This document shows, piece by piece, positions 34,062-43,538 of a DNA stretch of 64,000 nucleotides. Origin of the DNA: an uncultured Bacilli bacterium. Its GTDB lineage: Bacteria; Bacillota_I; Bacilli_A; RF39; UBA660. The notes beneath the pieces are model-generated. The model made no database searches. It was not told the origin of the DNA and saw only the letters and a program-made list of their open reading frames with translations. Every line of letters begins with the position of its first letter. The first letter of the stretch is position 1. A program made the translations under genes and the position numbers. The stretch is from assembly GCA_949425635.1 (NCBI GenBank), contig CASPWD010000003.1, positions 156,053 to 220,052 on the forward strand, written 5' to 3'.

Positions 34062-35108
34062 ATGTTCATTAAACTAAAAGATGGAAGAAAACTAAATCTA
34101 TATTGGCTATCTGATTGTTTTGTAGGGAAACACGATAAGAAAATAGTTATCTTTTATATGGTAAATAATACTAAACTTATTGAAGCTTATGACACAGATA
34201 CAGATGCTTCAAAAAGAGTTTCAGAAGTAGAGAAGATAATGGCAAATTTAGGACAAGGTGGTTCTGGTGGTGGAAGTTCTGATTGTGAAAATTGTTGTGA
34301 GTTAGAATGGGATATTACTTCTAATAAAGACTGTGGAGCTGCACCTGCAAAAACATTTTTTAAGAAAGGTTTAACTTTTACAGAATTTGCAGAAAAAATA
34401 TTAAGAACCGATATTGCACCTTCATTTAATGTATCATTTACAAACATAGGTATATATGAATGTGGTCGTACAATTCCAAGTACATTGATGAAATTAAATG
34501 TAACAAATAAACCTGATGTAACATATACAATAGATAAATCTAATTTCTATTTAGATACATCATTAGTTGGTACAGATACAGGAGATAAAGCAGCATTCCA
34601 ATATAATTATGCAACACCTATAAAATCAGATGTACCAAAAGTATTTACACCTAAAGCAGAAATTGTCTATAACACGAATAAAAAAGGTAGTAAAACAAAT
34701 GGAACATTCCAATTTGTATATCCAAGTTATTATGGGGTAATCAATATAGGTATGAATGATATAAATGATACTAAACTAAATAATATAGTATCACAATGGA
34801 CAATAGTAGAGAATGTAACAAATAATCCAAAAACAACAACAGAGGGTGTATTTAATAAAAGAATTTCAGCAAGTAAAGCATTTGATTATACAGGTGTAAC
34901 TTTAAATGACCAAAGGTTCTTTTATATGTATCCAGCATCTTATGGTGCATTAACAAACATATTAGATGGAAATGGATTTAAATATATAGACAGTTATACT
35001 TCAAAGACAATAAGTATAATTACAACAAATGGACAAACAGTTCCTTATTTAGTTTACTTATTAACAGACCCAACAACAAATACAGGATTGATTCAAAAAT
35101 ATTCATAG
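34062..35108 (+). CDS. Tail fibre-associated protein
   Basis: 348 residues, RBS GGAAGGAGG. N-terminal ~60 residues share the MFIKLKDGRKLN domain with the small protein at 23877, then a GGSGGGSSDCENCC hinge and a beta-rich ~270-residue domain (FNVSFTNIGIYECGRTIPS, FQFVYPSYYGVINIG). First gene of the second fibre cluster. Structural role inferred. Confidence 0.62.
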   Translation: MFIKLKDGRKLNLYWLSDCFVGKHDKKIVIFYMVNNTKLIEAYDTDTDASKRVSEVEKIMANLGQGGSGGGSSDCENCCELEWDITSNKDCGAAPAKTFFKKGLTFTEFAEKILRTDIAPSFNVSFTNIGIYECGRTIPSTLMKLNVTNKPDVTYTIDKSNFYLDTSLVGTDTGDKAAFQYNYATPIKSDVPKVFTPKAEIVYNTNKKGSKTNGTFQFVYPSYYGVINIGMNDINDTKLNNIVSQWTIVENVTNNPKTTTEGVFNKRISASKAFDYTGVTLNDQRFFYMYPASYGALTNILDGNGFKYIDSYTSKTISIITTNGQTVPYLVYLLTDPTTNTGLIQKYS

Positions 35109-35124
35109 AGAGGAGGAATAGTAG

Positions 35125-37470
35125 ATGGCAATTTTAACAGCCGATAATTTTAAGTATCAAGGTAGAAAACCTCTAGATAGCAGAATTGTTCAAAAGACAA
35201 AAACAGATATGACCTCAATGGCAGAATCTATAATTTATAGTGGAATTATATGTTATGTAGAAGATGAACAAAAATTTTATGTATTTGATACAAATAACAC
35301 AGTAGACCCAATATTAAAGAAATGGAGAGAACTTACTACAGGTGGTTCTGGAAATGCAAAGATTAATAGATATAAACAAAATACAGATTATAAAACAGAT
35401 GAAATAATTATATATGATGATAAGATATACTTAGTATTAGCAGATTTTAAATCAGATAATACACAAGCAGCATTAGCAGATAGTTTTGATTTAGATTTAA
35501 AAAATAATAAGTTTGTACCATTAGACAAAGATACAAACTGTGTTGAATATAAACAAAACACAAACTATATAAAAGATATGTTAGTGTATGTTGATAATAA
35601 ACTTGCTAGAGTAGTTGCTGATTTTATATCAGACAATACAGCTACAAATATAAATGATGCATTTGATATTGATATCGCAAGTAACAAATTAGTATTAGTA
35701 TCAGAGGATAAGGTAGTAGATAGAATCAAATCAAATACAACATTAACTACTACTATTGGAAGTACAACAACAATAGCAATAACAGATTTACCATCAACTA
35801 CAATAAATGATGTAAAATTAAATCAATTAGTGTATGATAAAGATGGTACAGTTGGATTTATTTCTAATATAGATATAACTAATAATGATGTAACAGTATT
35901 AACTATTACTAAATCAGATGGAAATGAAAAAACTATAAGATATAAATCAGATGTTTTATTAGATAAAACAATACTAAATCAAAGTACAATAAACTTTACA
36001 GACTTAAATACATTATATACAGTTGCTGACTTATTAGAAAATCAATTAGTGTATGATAAAGATGGTACAGTTGGAAAGATAGATACTATAACAACTACAC
36101 CAGCAGGAACAACAATAGTTATAACAACTTTAACAACATCAATAAAAGGATTTGAATTAGATTATTATAAATATGATAATTTATTAAATAAGGATGTAGA
36201 TACAACCCAAAATATCTTATTTACTGATTTAAGTATATCAACAACCTTAACAATAAATGATTTAAAAGAAAATCAAATTGTATTTGATGAAGAAGGTACA
36301 ATTTCAAAAATAGAAAATATAGATACAGTAAATAATGAATTAACAGTAAGAATCATAACTATTGATACTATATCAGCATCAATGAAAGAATATAAAATAA
36401 CAGAAACATTAGATTTAGCAGTAGACAGCCAACTATTAGTAAATGTTCCATCAGGTGTAAATATAAATGATATAATGATAGACCAATTAGTATATGATGA
36501 TAATGGAACAGTTGCAAAAATAATTAGTATAGATACAACTCAGAATAAGCTATTAGTTCAAACTATAACAGGATTAGGTATGCCAATAGCACCTGATACA
36601 AAGAAATTAAAAATAGAAAATGGTGGTTCTGGTTATCAAGTAGGAGATATAATTGAGAGTACAACAGCAGGATTATTTGCTAAAGTAACTATGGTTGATA
36701 CAAACGGAGCAATACTTGAAATAACAGATATAACAGCAACAGCCCAAAGTGTAAATGGTACAGATGCTAAAATAGGAAATGAACAAGTTATTTATGGTGG
36801 TTATGGTAGAAACTGGGCTGCTTTATCAAATGCAGCAGTACAAGTTGCAACAGTTGTAGCAGAAAAATTTGTGTACGAAGAAGGATATACATTTGAAATA
36901 GTAAATGCAGGTTCTAATTATGCTGTGGGTGATATAATTGGTACAGATAAATCAGATGTATTTGTATCTATAACAAGTGTAGGTGTAAGTGGAGAAATCT
37001 TAAATGTACAATACACAAGAGATGATACAGTTACTACATCAGGAACTGGTGCTAATATATCTGCAATTCCAAGCAAAGACGTATTTATTATTTTAGATAA
37101 ATACTGGAATGAGGGTATTGCATTATTTACATTAGTAAATGATGACGGAGCATGGGTAGAATTTTTAAGAACAGATGACAGTCTAGTTAAATATTCTGCT
37201 GGACCAAATAATAAAACATACAAGTTTGTATATAACCCAGCAAATGGTACTATTACACAATCTTACACAATGTGTAATGGTGGTGGAAGTACAGAAGGAA
37301 TATCATTTGAGGAGACTAAAAATTATTTAGAAAATGACCTGATAATGAGAAATAATAAATTATACAAATGTACCCAAGATTATACTTCAACAAATGATTT
37401 CGATACAGACTTGAATAATGGATATTGGGAACAATATCAGATAGTAGAAATTGGAGGTGAAATTATATAA
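35125..37470 (+). CDS. Large repetitive tail fibre
   Basis: 781 residues, RBS GAGAGGAGG. Two copies of a YKQNT(D/N)Y...D(E/M) chitin-binding-like unit near ~85-185 and four copies of a ~75-residue unit with (Q)LVYDKDGTVG..ISNID (about 225-505). Later a YEVGDI-type module occurs twice (SGYQVGDIIES, SNYAVGDIIGT). The C-terminus ends with KNYLENDLIMRNNKLYKCTQDY. Shaft protein of a long fibre is likely. Confidence 0.7.
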   Translation: MAILTADNFKYQGRKPLDSRIVQKTKTDMTSMAESIIYSGIICYVEDEQKFYVFDTNNTVDPILKKWRELTTGGSGNAKINRYKQNTDYKTDEIIIYDDKIYLVLADFKSDNTQAALADSFDLDLKNNKFVPLDKDTNCVEYKQNTNYIKDMLVYVDNKLARVVADFISDNTATNINDAFDIDIASNKLVLVSEDKVVDRIKSNTTLTTTIGSTTTIAITDLPSTTINDVKLNQLVYDKDGTVGFISNIDITNNDVTVLTITKSDGNEKTIRYKSDVLLDKTILNQSTINFTDLNTLYTVADLLENQLVYDKDGTVGKIDTITTTPAGTTIVITTLTTSIKGFELDYYKYDNLLNKDVDTTQNILFTDLSISTTLTINDLKENQIVFDEEGTISKIENIDTVNNELTVRIITIDTISASMKEYKITETLDLAVDSQLLVNVPSGVNINDIMIDQLVYDDNGTVAKIISIDTTQNKLLVQTITGLGMPIAPDTKKLKIENGGSGYQVGDIIESTTAGLFAKVTMVDTNGAILEITDITATAQSVNGTDAKIGNEQVIYGGYGRNWAALSNAAVQVATVVAEKFVYEEGYTFEIVNAGSNYAVGDIIGTDKSDVFVSITSVGVSGEILNVQYTRDDTVTTSGTGANISAIPSKDVFIILDKYWNEGIALFTLVNDDGAWVEFLRTDDSLVKYSAGPNNKTYKFVYNPANGTITQSYTMCNGGGSTEGISFEETKNYLENDLIMRNNKLYKCTQDYTSTNDFDTDLNNGYWEQYQIVEIGGEII

Positions 37471-39518
37471 TGGCTTTATATTATGGATTTAAAAGTGCAT
37501 TAGAAAATTCAACAAAACAATTTTCTACATTGGATTTAATTATAGAATATGATGATGCAGATGTTTCAAAAGTTAGATTAAAAACAGGAAATAAAACAGG
37601 AAAAGCAACTTATAATAATTTAAGTTATTTAACTGGAGAAGGTGGTTCAAAAGTTGTTAAATATGAACAAGATACAGATTATAAAAAAGATGAACTTGTT
37701 TATTTAGGTAATATACTAAAAAGAGCAGATAAAGATTTCAAATCAGATAATGCACAAGTATTATTAGAAGATGCATTTAAAACAGATATTGCTAATAACA
37801 ATTTAGTAGATATAGTTGAAGAACAAGAAGTACCAAAATGTTTAGGCTCAGTAAAGACAGATAACACAGCAGATTTACCAACTAATCCAGTTGAAGGTAA
37901 TTGGGTTTTAATAGAAGAATGTGTAAATGCTGCACCTACACAAGCAGGTATTGGTTTATATAGCAATTCAAGTTGGACAATATTACCAATACCATCTGGA
38001 ACATTTACATTTCCAGAACCATCTGATGATGCAAAACTATATTTTAGAAAAAGAGATGTAGGAGCAACTAATGGGCAATGGGAAGCATTTACTACAATAG
38101 ATGGTAATGAAGTAGAAATTCAAATAAAATCTTTAAAGGATTCAATAGATGGTGCAAAAGTACCAAAACAAAATGAGTTAGTATGGGATTCAGAAAGAAA
38201 GATATTAGTTGTAGGAGATGGGACAACAAATTTAGGAAATCTAAAACCATTTTATGAGAATACACTAACAGCATCTGATATAACAACTACATTAGGATTT
38301 ACACCAGAAAATTCTGCAAATAAGGGACAAGCAAATGGATATGCACCATTAGATGCAAATGGAAAAGTTCCAGCAGGAAATCTACCAGATGCAGTAACAA
38401 ATACTTATTCAAAAACAGAAATAGACCAAAAAGATACAGATACATTAGCATCTGCTACAACATTAGTAAATGCAGAAGCAACAACAGCAAGAACTAATGA
38501 AAATGCAATAAGAACAGACTTAACAAACCATGTAAATGATACTACAATTCATGTAACTCAAACAGATAAAGATAAATGGAATGCTAAAGTAGATACATCT
38601 GATTTAACAAATTATGATAACCACTTAAGCGATACAGTAATTCATGTTACACAAGCAGATAAAGATAAATGGAATGGTATGAGTACAGCATATTATGTTA
38701 CTAATATAGCAAGTTTACCATCAACAGGTGTAAATGTTGGTAGTATGGGTTATGTGCAAGTATCAGCAGCAGGTGTAACACCAGTTGTTTGTGACCAATA
38801 TATATATGACGGAACACAATGGTTACCTTATGATGCAGGACAAATTTCTATACAATTTAACTGGGGGAATATTCAAGGAAAACCAGCATCAACTCCTTTA
38901 AGTATAGACAATGCTGTAACAGTTGCACATAATCATGCAAATATGAATGTATTAAATAAGATAGGGCAATCAACAGCAGGTAAATTTACTTATGATGGTG
39001 TTGAAATAGGTGCTGTTGTAGTATTTTTAGATAATGACAATATGTTACCTGCAACAGGAGAAGATAATGTATTATATGTAATTTTAGAGGATTCTAGGGT
39101 TAGAAATTATCCATCTATATCTGTATGGAAAGATAATGCTTACCAACCATTAGGAAGAGGAATACAGGACTCAGCACCAGTTGTAGGAGATATGCAAATA
39201 TTACAAGCAGAATACTATTCTGTTACTCCTGATACTGTTCAAAAGATTTCTGTTACTTCAAATCAATACTTTGCATTTATGCCAGTAGAGATATTGAGAG
39301 AAATAGAAGGATTAAAAAATCAAAGTAAAGAAATAGTTGATATGAAGGAATCTACTGATTATAAGTATGATAGTGATTTATTTGATATTACATCAGATAG
39401 TAAATTAAAGATACGCATAAAATCTAAACCTACAAATGTTGATACAGTATCTGATTATTTTTATTCTAGTGTTGATATTGATATGTCATCATATAAAGAT
39501 GTAGATAGTATAGAATAG
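37470..39518 (+). CDS. Tail fibre with H-V-T-Q repeats
   Basis: 682 residues, start overlapping the previous stop (TAATG). A YEQDTDYKKDELVYLGN unit as in the gene before, then GQANGYAPLDANGKVPAGNLP and two copies of a unit containing IHVTQ(T/A)DKDKWN (~340-395), both standard Firmicutes phage fibre motifs. The C-terminal ~200 residues are a distinct domain. Confidence 0.76.
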   Translation: MALYYGFKSALENSTKQFSTLDLIIEYDDADVSKVRLKTGNKTGKATYNNLSYLTGEGGSKVVKYEQDTDYKKDELVYLGNILKRADKDFKSDNAQVLLEDAFKTDIANNNLVDIVEEQEVPKCLGSVKTDNTADLPTNPVEGNWVLIEECVNAAPTQAGIGLYSNSSWTILPIPSGTFTFPEPSDDAKLYFRKRDVGATNGQWEAFTTIDGNEVEIQIKSLKDSIDGAKVPKQNELVWDSERKILVVGDGTTNLGNLKPFYENTLTASDITTTLGFTPENSANKGQANGYAPLDANGKVPAGNLPDAVTNTYSKTEIDQKDTDTLASATTLVNAEATTARTNENAIRTDLTNHVNDTTIHVTQTDKDKWNAKVDTSDLTNYDNHLSDTVIHVTQADKDKWNGMSTAYYVTNIASLPSTGVNVGSMGYVQVSAAGVTPVVCDQYIYDGTQWLPYDAGQISIQFNWGNIQGKPASTPLSIDNAVTVAHNHANMNVLNKIGQSTAGKFTYDGVEIGAVVVFLDNDNMLPATGEDNVLYVILEDSRVRNYPSISVWKDNAYQPLGRGIQDSAPVVGDMQILQAEYYSVTPDTVQKISVTSNQYFAFMPVEILREIEGLKNQSKEIVDMKESTDYKYDSDLFDITSDSKLKIRIKSKPTNVDTVSDYFYSSVDIDMSSYKDVDSIE

Positions 39519-39537
39519 AAAGGAGGAAATAGATACT

Positions 39538-41258
39538 ATGGGAAAAGTATTACAATTTAAGTCATGTGCAGTTGGTGGCGAATTTACTGGATTTGGAAGA
39601 ACACCATCAAGTTACTACTATACAAGACCAGATAATACTGCTGACTTTCCAACAACAGTAATAAATACCTATAAAGACGATAAATACCTATCTGGAAAAG
39701 TAACTGGTATAGGTTGTGGTTGGCAACAATACACAGTACCAAACTCTGGTAAAGTTAAGTTTACTGTAAGAGGGGCTGCTGGTGGTTCTACTGGTAGTGG
39801 AACAATTAATCCAGTAACTGGTGATTGTGCTGGTAGTATAAATAAACCACGGAAGAGGTGCTAAGTTAGTAGGAGATGTAAAACTTAAAAGAAATGATAT
39901 ACTTTATATATTAGTTGGAATTAGAGGCTGGAGTAATAATGGTTCAGATTGGGGTTCTGGTGGAGGAGGAGCATCTGCTGTGCTCCTTGATAACCCTGCT
40001 GGAGCATATACATTTGCACCTTTAAATAGAAAAGTTGATGTATTATTTGTTGCAGGTGGTGGAGGTGGATGTTATGATTCAACTTTTGGAACATATTATT
40101 ATGGTGACGATGCAGTTGTAACAGATGGTACTAATACAAATGGTGGTTCTGCTAATGGAGGCTCTGGTGGTGGAGGTTTGACTGGTAATGGTGCAAGAGG
40201 AAATGGACCAGCAGGTGGTCAAAGTCTATTATCTGGTAACTCTGCAGGAAACCCAACAGATATTCACTACGGAGGATGGGGTGGACGGAGGTTCATCTTA
40301 TGACGGTGGTGGAGCTGGTGGTGGTTACTCAGGTGGAAGTGCTTATGGAAATGGCAGAGGTGCTTCAGGAGGAACATCATATATCAACCCTACTTTATGT
40401 AATGAAATTTCAAGGGGTTATGCAACAGTTACGGATGATGGCAATAGAAATCTAACTAATCCTTGGACAGCCTATGGTTTTGTAGAATTAGAATTAGGAA
40501 GAGACGAAAATAAATATATTATAGTAAAAGATACAGATGGTTATAAATGGTTTAATGGAGAAGATACAATAGAAGGTACTGTAAAAACAGGATTTACTAA
40601 TCAATGGGAATTAATACCAAATGTAACAACAGAAGCAGATTTAACAGAAGATATATATAAAGATTATGGCAATACACTTATTATAAATAGCAATGGTTTA
40701 AAAGATAATTCAAAATTCCTTGTAATGTCAAAAGAACCAGATGAAAGTATTACAGTAAGTGGAAATGTAAATAAAGCAATAATAGAACAAATCAAAGATG
40801 TAAGTATATCTGATGTATCAGAACTTAAATCTGTTACTGCTACAACAAATCTAACTAATCTAAATGTTAAATTTGCAGTATCTAAGAATAGTGGTAAGAC
40901 TTGGCAAACTTATAGTACAGGAAATTGGGTAGATATAAATATAAAAGATAAAGATGAATTTTCAAATAATGGTTATAACTTATCTCAATTTAATTCAATT
41001 CCAGTTTTAGATTGGAATAACTACAAAGCAAAAACTGTTAAATTTGCATTTATAATTACACAAGATGGTATGAATAAAAATACAATTATAGATAACATAA
41101 AGATAGTTGCAGATTTAGTAGGTTCTTGGAGACACTTTAAAGAATCTGAGGCAGGTTATGAGTATATATCAGATACAGAATTAAAAGTAACATTCATAGA
41201 AGGTGGAAATTATAAAGTAAATTATTTAGATAGTTTAAATCAATCCACAAGTAATTAA
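39538..41258 (+). CDS. Glycine-rich adhesin requiring two +1 frameshifts at CGG
   Basis: RBS AAAGGAGG. The reading frame moves 1-2-3: 104 codons to CCA-CGG-A (39847-39853), 145 more to GGA-CGG-A (40283-40289), then on to 41258. Skipping one C at each site gives a 572-residue protein with a continuous glycine-rich domain (VDVLFVAGGGGGCY, GGSANGGSGGGGLTG, GGAGGGYSGGS) like Gly-rich phage adhesins, then a beta-rich C-terminal domain with KFAVSKNSGKTWQTY. Without shifting, stops follow within 3-4 codons of each site. Confidence 0.78.
39850..39852 (+). other. +1 frameshift site 2 (CCA CGG A)
   Basis: Frame one would read CGG AAG AGG TGC TAA; the Gly-rich domain continues with GGA AGA GGT GCT. Confidence 0.78.
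40286..40288 (+). other. +1 frameshift site 3 (GGA CGG A)
   Basis: Unshifted reading gives CGG AGG TTC ATC TTA TGA; shifted gives GGA GGT TCA TCT TAT GAC GGT, keeping the Gly-rich pattern. Confidence 0.78.
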
Positions 41259-41263
41259 ATATA

Positions 41264-41292
41264 ATCAGGAAAGGTGACATTCCTTTCCTGAT
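41264..41292 (+). terminator. Intergenic hairpin
   Basis: ATCAGGAAAGG / CCTTTCCTGAT 11-bp stem with a 7-nt loop but no U tract; possibly an RNA-stabilising or attenuating hairpin between fibre genes. Confidence 0.55.
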
Positions 41293-41321
41293 AAAATAAA
41301 GAAGGAGGGTAAACATTAATT

Positions 41322-43521
41322 ATGGCTAATGGAATAATACAGTTTGTTAAAGACTTGATAAATGATAATGCAAGGAGTACAAAAACAACTTATTCATCTG
41401 ATAAAATAGAACAGTTAATATCAAGTATAAATAATACAGGTGTTGGTACAGAAGTAATATTAGGTTGTTTTAATAGTACAAATGCACCCACAACTTTTGT
41501 TCAAGATGACCAATATTATAATATAACAGATGGTAAGATTTATAAGGCTACATCAAGTACATCTTGGGATAGTGGAAATATACCAAAAGAAGATGTATTA
41601 TATGCAAGTATTAATGACAATAAAATATATGCTTATATAAAAGGTGTATGGGATGTCTATGGTGGTACTAATACAAAAATATCTCAAAAAGTAAATAATA
41701 TATTAAAAGATTTATCAGGACAAACAAATGCAAATGAAAACGGATTATATGTACCATTATCAAAGAAATCAGGAAATGTAATCGATAATTTAACAGGACA
41801 AGCAACTGATGTGAATAATGGTTTGTTTATAGGTAAATCTGCAAAGACAGATAATGCCTTACAAAAATTAACTGGTAATACAAATCCATCAGAAGATGGT
41901 TTATATGTAGAAGATTTAAACCCAAAAATAAATAAAATAAATGCTACAACAAAATTAAATGAAGGAAAGACACAAGAATATTTTTATTTAACAGGTAAAG
42001 GTAACGGTGAATATTCAGATGTTACTAATCAAATTTCTTTATCTAACAGTAATTATGACTTTTTATATCTAATGAGAAATGAGGATTTACAAACATCTAT
42101 CGATGATACTGCAAGATATGATTTATCTAAAAATGGAATAACACCAGCCACTGGTTCATTTGTAACTTTAAAAGCAGGGATAACATATAATATAGAATAT
42201 AGTATATTGTCATCAAGTCAAGGTTCTTATTCAATTACAGATGAAAATGGAAAAAGAATAGGAAATAGAGGATATATTGGTGTTAGTAGCTTTGGAGACA
42301 GCACAGTATCTGCAATGGCAAAATATGATAAAGATACAAAGATTTATTTTAGGTATAGAGCAAATACAACACAAAATATATATCCAGGATGTTCTTATAT
42401 CAAAATAGAAGCAATGGAATATTTAGCAATAGACCCATTACAATATATTGATAATACAAATGGTACACAAGATACACCTGTTGGAACTATCATAAATTTA
42501 ATGGGAAATAATGCTCCTAAACATTATTTGAAGTGCGATGGTGCAGAATACAATATTGCAGATTATCCATATCTTGCAGAATATTTCAAGGCAGAGTTTG
42601 GTAGTATTAATAAATTTGGAGGAGATGGTTCAACTACATTTAGAGTACCAGATTTGAAGGGTGAATTTTTAAGAAATACAGGAGTAAATGGACATGCAAA
42701 TCAAGGTAATGGTTCAACAGTAGGAACACATCAAGATGCTACAACTTTAGCATATCAATTAACTTATACAGATGGAAAATTATATACTAAAAGGGATGCT
42801 GCAGGAAACACAGCAGGACCAGGTAACTCAGATTTTATGACAAATGAAAATAATGCTTGGTCATCTCAATTTAATCCTCGGAAGTATGTATAGAGATAAT
42901 ATATCACCTTTTCGATATACAACCAGACCTACAAATACATCTGTATTATACTGTATCAAGGCAGAACCTACTTACTTCATAAATGTAATTGGTACTACAA
43001 TAGAAGATGAACTATTAGATAATCAAATAGATGTAAATCTTCCAACAAATGTGGATTTAACTATGATGCTAAATCAAGATATACAATTAAATGATAAGAT
43101 AACTAATTATGACGAAATAAAAGTTAAAATAGGTTTAGACACAGGAACAGGTACATCTAATAGAGATATAAAAACAATAGAAACTAATGATATTTCATAT
43201 ACTGCAACAATAGGTAATGATGCCTATACTATGGATATGACAGTTGTTGCTGGTAGCGGAATACACACAGCAAATATAATATTCTCATTTAAAGATGATG
43301 AAACATTTACAGCAATAAGGTCAGGATATTATTGTACTGGAACTAAATCATGGACAGGATTAAAATTATTATCTATAAAAGGAATAAAAACAACTTCTGT
43401 TGTTCAAGGTGGAAACTTTGGAGGAAATGGAAGTTCAAATTCAAATTGTGATTGTGGAATATTAACAACAGCACAGATAACAAAAGCAGTTACAGATACT
43501 AAAACAGAGTGGGATAAATAG
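41322..43521 (+). CDS. Tail collar fibre requiring a +1 frameshift at CGG
   Basis: RBS GAAGGAGGG, N-terminus MANGIIQFVKDL. Central repeats with (D)LSGQTNANENGLYV and LTGQATDVNNGLF, then a phage collar domain from ~385 (PVGTIINLMGNN, LKCDGAEYN, FRVPDLKGEFLRNTG). After 519 codons CCT-CGG-A (42876-42882) breaks the frame; skipping C gives GSMYRDNISPFRYTTRP and LYCIKAEPTYFIN, completing the collar fold and a C-terminal domain that the next gene encodes without a shift. Full product 732 residues. Confidence 0.8.
42879..42881 (+). other. +1 frameshift site 4 (CCT CGG A)
   Basis: Unshifted reading stops after CGG AAG TAT GTA TAG; the shifted frame continues 214 codons. Confidence 0.8.
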
Positions 43522-43538
43522 AAAGGAGGAAGTAAATT

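Noticed and set aside
31477..43521. The four +1 breaks as simple sequencing or assembly errors
   Set aside because: Random single-base insertions would not all fall at an in-frame CGG followed by A, all shift +1, all lie in adhesin genes, and coincide with the only in-frame CGGs I can find. Error remains possible and must be excluded with reads.
31477..43521. The four sites as phase-variable (slippage) tracts
   Set aside because: The sites (CCACGGA, GACGGA, CTCGGA) have no homopolymer or short tandem repeat. Only the G8 tract at 31109 has that character.
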